Assembly: GCA_017524545.1 (NCBI GenBank)
Contig: JAFXVN010000044.1
Span: 1-64,000, forward strand
Length of the DNA stretch: 64,000 nucleotides
Source: Bacteroidaceae bacterium
GTDB lineage: Bacteria > Bacteroidota > Bacteroidia > Bacteroidales > Bacteroidaceae
Direction of reading: 5' to 3'
Position 1 is the first letter of the stretch. The number at the start of each line of letters is the position of its first letter. Under the pieces are notes generated by a model that ran no database searches, was not told the DNA's origin, and saw nothing but the letters and a program-made list of their open reading frames with translations. A program made the translations under genes and the position numbers. Of this stretch, positions 54,859 to 61,536 are shown piece after piece.

Positions 54859-55623
54859 AGAATCGTTGTGAAGGTGGGCAGCAATGTGCTCACCACGGAC
54901 AAAGGCAAGCTCGACATCACCCGCATGTCGTCGCTTGTTGACCAGATTGCCTGGCTGCGCTGGCACAACTATGACGTTGTGCTTGTCACAAGCGGTGCAG
55001 TGGCTTGCGGTCGCAATGAGTTGCAGGTTGACCATCTGCTGGATTCTGTCGAGCAGCGTCAGCTCTTTTCGGCAATGGGGCAGGTGAAACTCATCAACCT
55101 CTACTACGACCTCTTCCGCGAGTACAACATCCATATAGGGCAAGTCCTCACCACGAAGGAGAACTTTCAAAGCGAACGCTCCTATCAGAACCAAAGGGCT
55201 TGCATGGAGGTGATGCTGGAGAATGGCGTGCTGCCCATTGTCAATGAGAACGACACGGTAAGCATCGAGGAACTGATGTTCACGGACAACGACGAGCTGT
55301 CCGGCCTGATTGCCAAGATGGTTGGGGCGCAGACGCTTGTGCTGCTCACAGGCGTTGATGGCCTCTACAACGGCAATCCCTCGGAACCTGGCAGCGAGGT
55401 CATCCGCACCATCAAGCCGGACGATGACTTGTCCCGCTACATTCAGTCGGAAAAGAGCACGGCCGGTCGTGGCGGAATGGCCTCCAAGTATAAGACAGCC
55501 TGCAGTGTGGCAGCCACAGGCATAAAGGTGATTGTTGCCAACGGAAACAGGAACAACATATTGATAGATTTGGCAGAAAAGCCAGAGGAAACAATACATA
55601 CGGAATGGACTTCGAACCGATAA
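54850..55623 (+). CDS. proB: Glutamate 5-kinase without PUA domain
   Basis: A 257-residue amino-acid kinase that phosphorylates glutamate for proline synthesis. Motifs: VVKVGSNVLTT, VTSGAVACGR, QRQLFSAMGQVKL, PIVNENDTVS, FTDNDELSGLIAKMVGA, LLTGVDGLY and GRGGMASKYKTA. Only the kinase domain is present; the C-terminal PUA domain of the roughly 360-residue forms is missing. The GTG start lies within the tandem array. The end overlaps proA by 19 bases. Confidence 0.93.
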   Translation: MKRRIVVKVGSNVLTTDKGKLDITRMSSLVDQIAWLRWHNYDVVLVTSGAVACGRNELQVDHLLDSVEQRQLFSAMGQVKLINLYYDLFREYNIHIGQVLTTKENFQSERSYQNQRACMEVMLENGVLPIVNENDTVSIEELMFTDNDELSGLIAKMVGAQTLVLLTGVDGLYNGNPSEPGSEVIRTIKPDDDLSRYIQSEKSTAGRGGMASKYKTACSVAATGIKVIVANGNRNNILIDLAEKPEETIHTEWTSNR

Positions 55624-56777
55624 AACAGGCAAGCCGGGAGCTGATGCTCCTGACGGACGAGCAGCGAAACGATGTGCTTCGGCGCATTGCCGACTGTGCC
55701 GAAGCAGCCACGGCACAGCTGCTTGCTGCCAATGCCATAGACTTGCAGAAGCTCGAACCAAGCGACCCTCTCTACGACCGCTTGCTGCTTACGCCAGAAC
55801 GTATCGCCGGAATTGCTGCAGACCTGTGCAACGTGGCCAGGCTGCCGTCGCCTCTTGGCATCGCCAGCAAGGAGCGGATTCTTGCCAATGGCCTTTATCT
55901 GCGGCGTATCAGTGTTCCTTTCGGTGTCATTGGCATTATCTTCGAGGCACGTCCCAACGTCTGCTTCGATGTCTTTTCCCTTTGCTTCAAGAGCGGGAAT
56001 GCCTGCATTCTGAAGGGAAGCCGCAGTGCAGAGGAAAGCAACCGTGCCATCGTGTCGCTCATCCACGATGTGCTTCGCGAGGCAGGCATTTGCCCTGATG
56101 TGGTGACGCTGATGCCGCCCACTCATGAGGCTACAGCGGAACTGCTTGGCGCTGTAGGCAGTGTTGACCTCGTCATCCCGCGAGGCGGCAGGAAGCTCAT
56201 CGACTTTGTGCGCGACAATGCCCGTGTGCCGGTCATCGAGACAGGCGCAGGCGTGGTACATGCCTATTTCGACAAGGATGGCGACCTGGAGAAAGGGCGT
56301 CGCATCATCTGCAATGCCAAGATGCGGCGTGTGAGCGTCTGCAACGCGCTCGACTGTCTGCTGGTTCATCGCGACCGCGCGGCCGACATCCCCGCCTTGC
56401 TTGCCCCGATGGAGGGACGTGTGGAAATTGTTACGGACGAGGCGGCAATGGGTACGGAGTGGATGGACTACAAGCTGTCGCTCCGGGTGGTTGACAGCCT
56501 CGACGAAGCATTGGCACACATTGCCCGCTACGGCTCTGGGCATAGCGAATGCATCATCACGGAGAACGGTCAGACGGCTTCCCGCTTCCAGCAGATGGTG
56601 GATGCCGCCTGCGTCTATGTCAATGCGCCCACCAGCTTCACCGACGGTGCACAGTTCGGCTTGGGTGCAGAGATTGGCATCTCGACACAGAAGCTCGGCC
56701 CTCGCGGTCCTATGGCGCTCGAAGAGATGACCACCTACAAGTGGCTCATCAATGGAAATGGACAGGTGAGAAGTTAG
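55605..56777 (+). CDS. proA: Glutamate-5-semialdehyde dehydrogenase
   Basis: A 390-residue NADPH-dependent aldehyde dehydrogenase-family enzyme for the second step of proline synthesis. Motifs: VPFGVIGIIFEARPNV, CILKGSRSAEESN, VIPRGGRKLIDFV, and VSVCNALDCLLVH with the catalytic cysteine. It starts inside proB. The TAG stop codon lies at the beginning of palindromic element copy 4. Confidence 0.95.
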   Translation: MDFEPIKQASRELMLLTDEQRNDVLRRIADCAEAATAQLLAANAIDLQKLEPSDPLYDRLLLTPERIAGIAADLCNVARLPSPLGIASKERILANGLYLRRISVPFGVIGIIFEARPNVCFDVFSLCFKSGNACILKGSRSAEESNRAIVSLIHDVLREAGICPDVVTLMPPTHEATAELLGAVGSVDLVIPRGGRKLIDFVRDNARVPVIETGAGVVHAYFDKDGDLEKGRRIICNAKMRRVSVCNALDCLLVHRDRAADIPALLAPMEGRVEIVTDEAAMGTEWMDYKLSLRVVDSLDEALAHIARYGSGHSECIITENGQTASRFQQMVDAACVYVNAPTSFTDGAQFGLGAEIGISTQKLGPRGPMALEEMTTYKWLINGNGQVRS

Positions 56778-56813
56778 CCCCTTCCCCAACCCTCCCCCGA
56801 GGAGGAGGGAGGA
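56776..56813. mobile_element. Palindromic element end (copy 4)
   Basis: AGCCCCTTCCCCAACCCTCC, then CCCGAGGAGGAGGGAGGAT. It starts within the proA stop codon and has the same layout as the other copies, with a more degenerate inner palindrome. Confidence 0.5.
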
Positions 56814-56836
56814 TTTAGCTACCAGCTGCCGTCCTG

Positions 56837-56861
56837 AAATGGTAAATGATTAAATGATTAA

Positions 56862-56873
<12 letters not shown>
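56837..56873 (+). repeat. AAATGGT/AAATGAT tandem units at the acyl-CoA synthetase start
   Basis: Five 7-8 base units: AAATGGT, AAATGAT, TAAATGAT, TAAATGGT, AAATGAT. The possible start codon at 56862 lies in the fourth unit. Confidence 0.85.
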
Positions 56874-58562
<1,689 letters not shown>

Positions 58563-58563
58563 T

Positions 58564-58599
58564 AAATAGTAAATAGTAAATCGTCAAATAGTAAATTGT
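58564..58599 (+). repeat. Five AAATAGT units that supply the argF' start codon
   Basis: AAATAGT, AAATAGT, AAATCGT, CAAATAGT, AAATTGT, then G. The GTG start of argF' (58598-58600) is formed by the last unit. Confidence 0.85.
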
Positions 58600-59629
58600 G
58601 AAGAGTTTTCTTAATGTACAGGATTTGGGCGACTTGAAGCAAGCGCTTGCAGAAGCCCAAGAGATAAAGGCAGACCGCTACAAGTATGATACTTTGGGCA
58701 AGAACAAGACTCTGCTCATGGTGTTCTTCAACAACAGCTTGCGCACGCGCCTCAGCACGCAGAAAGCAGCCATGAACCTCGGCATGAACGTCATTGTGCT
58801 TGATGTCAATGCGGGAGCTTGGAAGCTGGAGACGGAGCGCGGTGTCATCATGGATGGCGACAAGAGCGAGCATCTGCTGGAAGCCATCCCCGTTATGGGC
58901 AGCTACTGCGATGTCATCGGCATCCGTTCCTTCGCTGGCCTCACCGACCGTGACTACGACTATGCCGAAACCGTTTACAACCAGTTCGTGCAGTACAGCG
59001 GCAAGCCCGTCTTCGCCATGGAGACCGCCACCGTGCACCCCCTGCAGGCCTTTGCCGACTTGATAACAATTGAGGAGAACAGCCCCCTCCCAACCTCCCC
59101 CAAGGGGGAGGGGACTCGACTGGGTACTCCCTCCCTGGGGGGAGATAGAGGGGGGCTTCCCAAGGTCGTCCTCACTTGGGCGCCGCATCCCAAGTCCCTG
59201 CCGCAGGCTGTTCCCAACAGCTTTGCCCAGTGGATGCTGGCTGCTGATGTCGATTTTGTCATCACCCACCCCGAAGGCTACGAGCTTGACCCACGCTTCG
59301 TGGCGGGCGCACATGTGGAATACGACCAGCGGAAAGCCTTCGAGGGCGCGGACTTCATCTATGCCAAGAATTGGAGCTGCCCGGGCGTGACCCGTCCCGA
59401 AGACTACGGAAAGATACTGCACGACTACCATCAGATGATGCATTGGACGGTCGATGCCGAGCACATGAGCTGGACCAACAACGCCAAGTTCATGCACTGC
59501 CTGCCCGTGCGTCGCGGCATGATAGTCACTGACGATGTCATTGAGGCTCCCACCTCCCTCGTCATTCCCGAGGCCGCCAACCGCGAAATCTCCGCCACTG
59601 TCGTCCTCAAGAGAATCCTGCAAGGTTAA
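58598..59629 (+). CDS. argF': N-succinylornithine carbamoyltransferase with in-frame insertion
   Basis: A 343-residue transcarbamylase. It closely matches the Bacteroides N-succinyl-L-ornithine carbamoyltransferase (about 318 residues): FFNNSLRTRLSTQKAA (carbamoyl-phosphate loop), NVIVLDVNAGAWKLE, HPLQAFADLITIEE, VLTWAPHPKSLPQAVPNSF, MHCLPVRRGMIVTDDV. Between IEEN (to residue 161) and PKVV lie about 26 extra residues (SPLPTSPKGEG...GGDRGG) encoded by palindromic element copy 6, which accounts for the added length. The frame is kept and all catalytic motifs are intact, so the enzyme may still work. It starts with GTG from a tandem repeat. Confidence 0.93.
   Translation: MKSFLNVQDLGDLKQALAEAQEIKADRYKYDTLGKNKTLLMVFFNNSLRTRLSTQKAAMNLGMNVIVLDVNAGAWKLETERGVIMDGDKSEHLLEAIPVMGSYCDVIGIRSFAGLTDRDYDYAETVYNQFVQYSGKPVFAMETATVHPLQAFADLITIEENSPLPTSPKGEGTRLGTPSLGGDRGGLPKVVLTWAPHPKSLPQAVPNSFAQWMLAADVDFVITHPEGYELDPRFVAGAHVEYDQRKAFEGADFIYAKNWSCPGVTRPEDYGKILHDYHQMMHWTVDAEHMSWTNNAKFMHCLPVRRGMIVTDDVIEAPTSLVIPEAANREISATVVLKRILQG
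59081..59158. mobile_element. Palindromic element inserted in frame in argF' (copy 6)
   Basis: AGCCCCCTCCCAACCTCCCC at the left and its inverted relative GGGGGGAGATAGAGGGGGGC at the right flank a short centre (ACTCGACTGGGTAC). Inner palindromes CTCCCCCAAGGGGGAG and CTCCCTGGGGGGAG are present. The whole element is read through as about 26 codons. Confidence 0.8.
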
Positions 59630-59631
59630 CT

Positions 59632-59666
59632 ATGAATTATGCACTATGCACTATGAATTATGAATT
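59632..59666 (+). repeat. Five ATG(A/C)A(T/C)T units at the nitroreductase start
   Basis: ATGAATT, ATGCACT, ATGCACT, ATGAATT, ATGAATT. Five ATG codons occur in three frames; those at 59632 and 59653 are in frame with the gene. Confidence 0.9.
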
Positions 59667-60165
59667 GATTTCTTTGGTTCGCAGCCGCTACAGCTGCCGC
59701 GCTTATCTCGACAAGCCCGTCGAGGAAGAGAAGTTGGAGTATATCAAGGAATGTGTGCGTCTGGCGCCTTCCGCAGTCAACAAGCAGCCTTGGAAGTTCC
59801 GCATCGTCCGCAGCGCGGAGGGTAGGGAGAAGCTTCAGTCCTGCTATGCACGCCCTTGGTTCAACGAGGCTCCGCTATACATCCTGGCCTCCGTGCTGCA
59901 CGAGCAGGAATGGGTGCGGGCAGATGGCAAGCATCATGGCGACATCGATGTGGCCATTGCTGTGGAGCACCTTTGTCTGGCAGCCACAGAGCAAGGGCTT
60001 GGCACCTGCTGGGTTTGCAATTTCGATGCCCAACGCTGCCACCAGCTCTTCCAGATGCCAGAGACGGAAGAACCCGTCGTCATCATCCCCATCGGCTATC
60101 CCGCCGCCACAGAAGTACCCACCAAGACGCGCAAGGCACAGGAAGACATCTTCTTCGAGGCATAG
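59632..60165 (+). CDS. Nitroreductase-family flavoprotein
   Basis: A 177-residue FMN-binding oxidoreductase. Family features: a basic N-terminal SRYSCRAYLDKPVEEEKL, RLAPSAVNKQPWKFRIV (FMN-phosphate contacts), AIAVEHLCLAATEQGLGTCWV, and IPIGYPA near the end. The first 11 residues (MNYALCTMNYE) are encoded by the 7-base tandem array, so Met at 59653 is an equally good start. It starts 2 bases after argF' and is the last gene of the arginine run. Substrate unknown. Confidence 0.88.
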   Translation: MNYALCTMNYELISLVRSRYSCRAYLDKPVEEEKLEYIKECVRLAPSAVNKQPWKFRIVRSAEGREKLQSCYARPWFNEAPLYILASVLHEQEWVRADGKHHGDIDVAIAVEHLCLAATEQGLGTCWVCNFDAQRCHQLFQMPETEEPVVIIPIGYPAATEVPTKTRKAQEDIFFEA

Positions 60166-60226
60166 TTTGTGTTGTTGACATATCCCGAATCCATAAGGGC
60201 ACGTATCTGACCCTTTAGAACAAGAG

Positions 60227-60255
60227 AAAAGCATCCGCGTGGATGCTTTTTTTTT
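60227..60255 (+). terminator. Rho-independent terminator (left copy)
   Basis: AAAAGCATCC-GCGT-GGATGCTTTT followed by five more T residues. It ends the arginine-run transcript. Confidence 0.9.
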
Positions 60256-60282
60256 GTTTCCAGCAAATTTCTTTTGTATTTC

Positions 60283-60313
60283 TTTGCTGTTTCCTTAATT
60301 ATTCATACCTTTG
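60283..60313 (+). promoter_or_regulatory. Promoter of the two-gene cassette
   Basis: TTTG (60283-60286), 19 bases, then TACCTTTG (60306-60313). The leader contains a CCCAC-AA-GTGGG hairpin (60329-60340) and the perfect palindrome CTTATATATAAG (60353-60364). Confidence 0.75.
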
Positions 60314-60388
60314 CATCACCGCACTTAGCCCACAAGTGGGTGAGCGGGCGGTCTTATATATAAGAAACAACAGGAAGGTGAGGTGAAT

Positions 60389-60532
60389 ATGCCAGAGTTT
60401 GAACATAACAGAGAAGAACGAATAGATGCAGTTATCAAGAGTATTCTGTCATCTAAGGAGAACGCTATCAAGTGGATGCATGAGGCGGGACTTGCCGATG
60501 CAAAAGGACGTCTTAATCCTATGTTTAGATGA
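60389..60532 (+). CDS. Small protein upstream of the ADP-ribosyltransferase-like gene (candidate antitoxin)
   Basis: A 47-residue charged helical protein (MPEFEHNREERIDAVIKSIL, then a KENAIKWMHEAGL helix and KGRLNPMFR). I do not recognise the family. AGGAAGGTGAGG before the ATG is a good ribosome site. Its stop overlaps the next start (ATGA), so the two proteins are made together, as in many toxin-antitoxin pairs. The antitoxin role is inference from size and position. Confidence 0.65.
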   Translation: MPEFEHNREERIDAVIKSILSSKENAIKWMHEAGLADAKGRLNPMFR

Positions 60533-61149
60533 AAAGAGGACTATATGCCAATCGCCCTAATCTGACTATAGGTTTTCATGGCTGCGACCAATCTGTTGTT
60601 GATAAAGTAATTGCTGGAAAGGAGAATCTTCTTGCTAGTACTAATGATTATGATTGGCTTGGCAGCGGAATCTATTTTTGGGAGAACAACGAAGAACGGG
60701 CATTGGAGTGGGCTGAGGCCTTATCTAAACGGCCAAACTCAGGTGTCAAGAATCCTGCCGTTATTGGCGCTGTCATTGATTTGGGTTACTGCTTTGACCT
60801 CACAGACACAGCTTATTTACGTGAACTGAAGAAATCCTATGAACTGGCCGTTGAGTACTGTCGAATCTCCGGCGAGAAGCTTCCGGAGAATAAGCCAATA
60901 GGTGGTTCAGAAGATTTATTACTAAGGAAACTCGATTGCTATGTGATAGAGATGATGCACAGGGTAAATCGTGAAGCCAACAAGCGTGCATACGACTCTG
61001 TGCGTGGTGTTTTCTGGGAAGGTAGGCCGTTGTACCCCAATGCAGGCTTTGCGGAGAAAAATCACATACAGATTTGTGTATGTAATCCTAATTGTATCAA
61101 AGGCTATTTCCTTCCAAGAGGCATTGATAAAGAATACCCGAATCCATAG
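60529..61149 (+). CDS. ADP-ribosyltransferase-like protein (DUF3990/PARP-like), candidate toxin
   Basis: A 206-residue protein with features of an ADP-ribosyltransferase fold: GFHGCD with a candidate NAD-binding His17, LGSGIYFWENNEERALEWA with candidate Tyr49 (compare PARP and DUF3990 H-G...G-x-G-I-Y-F...A-x-x-W/Y-A), and NHIQICVCNPNCIKGYFLP with a possible third-position Gln171. DUF3990-type proteins form two-gene units with a small partner. The last codons and stop are part of the 130-base direct repeat. The gene is AT-richer than the arg/pro run, which suggests transfer. Activity and target are unknown; a defence or toxin role is inference. Confidence 0.65.
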   Translation: MKRGLYANRPNLTIGFHGCDQSVVDKVIAGKENLLASTNDYDWLGSGIYFWENNEERALEWAEALSKRPNSGVKNPAVIGAVIDLGYCFDLTDTAYLRELKKSYELAVEYCRISGEKLPENKPIGGSEDLLLRKLDCYVIEMMHRVNREANKRAYDSVRGVFWEGRPLYPNAGFAEKNHIQICVCNPNCIKGYFLPRGIDKEYPNP

Positions 61150-61178
61150 GGGCACGTATCTGGCCCTTTAGAACAAGA

Positions 61179-61206
61179 AAAAAGCATCCGTGTGGATGCT
61201 TTTTTT
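61179..61206 (+). terminator. Rho-independent terminator (right copy)
   Basis: A-rich lead, GCATCC-GTGT-GGATGC stem and a run of seven T residues, directly after the ADP-ribosyltransferase-like gene. Confidence 0.9.
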
Positions 61207-61235
61207 GTTTTTCCACCAATTTTCTTTTGCATTTC

Positions 61236-61266
61236 TTTGCTAATCCCTTAATAATTCATATATTTG
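61236..61266 (+). promoter_or_regulatory. Promoter before the right-edge BspA-like gene
   Basis: TTTG-19-TATATTTG, at the same position in the repeat as the cassette promoter. The 270 bases from here to the next ATG hold a weak frame (61375-61511, MMASMRKRGLPATS...) that I cannot assign; it may be a decayed cassette gene. Confidence 0.6.
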
Positions 61267-61536
61267 CAACGGATTTGTGCCACACAGCGGTCTGGCACGA
61301 ACACTTATCGATAATAAACGAAGCGTTATGCTCGTCTTGCACTGTGAAACCTGAGAAATTTCTAGTACAGCAAGAGGACATGATGGCTTCCATGCGTAAG
61401 CGTGGACTACCAGCCACATCTCTTGTACAAGGTTTTCTCAGGACCACACAGTGGAGAAGTGGATACAGTTCCACGCTTCACACATCTAATAACTGCTCTT
61501 GGAGGAACTGAAAGGGCAAGGAAAAACTTACTATCT

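Larger units (their letters stand above)
60184..60316 (+). repeat. Cassette-boundary direct repeat, left copy
   Basis: About 130 bases (CCCGAATCCATAAGGGCACG... through terminator, promoter and TTTGCA) are repeated at 61137-61269 with roughly 85 percent identity by eye. The first bases correspond to the last codons and stop of the ADP-ribosyltransferase-like gene, so this copy looks like the surviving end of a lost gene of the same type. Confidence 0.8.
61137..61269 (+). repeat. Cassette-boundary direct repeat, right copy
   Basis: Matches 60184-60316. It contains the end of the ADP-ribosyltransferase-like gene, a terminator (AAAGCATCC-GTGT-GGATGCTTT at 61181-61202 with a T-run) and a promoter (TTTG 61236-61239, 19 bases, TATATTTG 61259-61266). 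Confidence 0.8.

Noticed and set aside
60184..61269. Integron attC sites around the ADP-ribosyltransferase-like cassette
   Set aside because: The repeats include a gene end, terminator and promoter but no attC core sites, and no integrase is present.
61227..61511. 94-residue protein MHFFANPLII...
   Set aside because: The frame starts inside the repeated promoter, has no family resemblance and a weak start; treated as non-coding or decayed.
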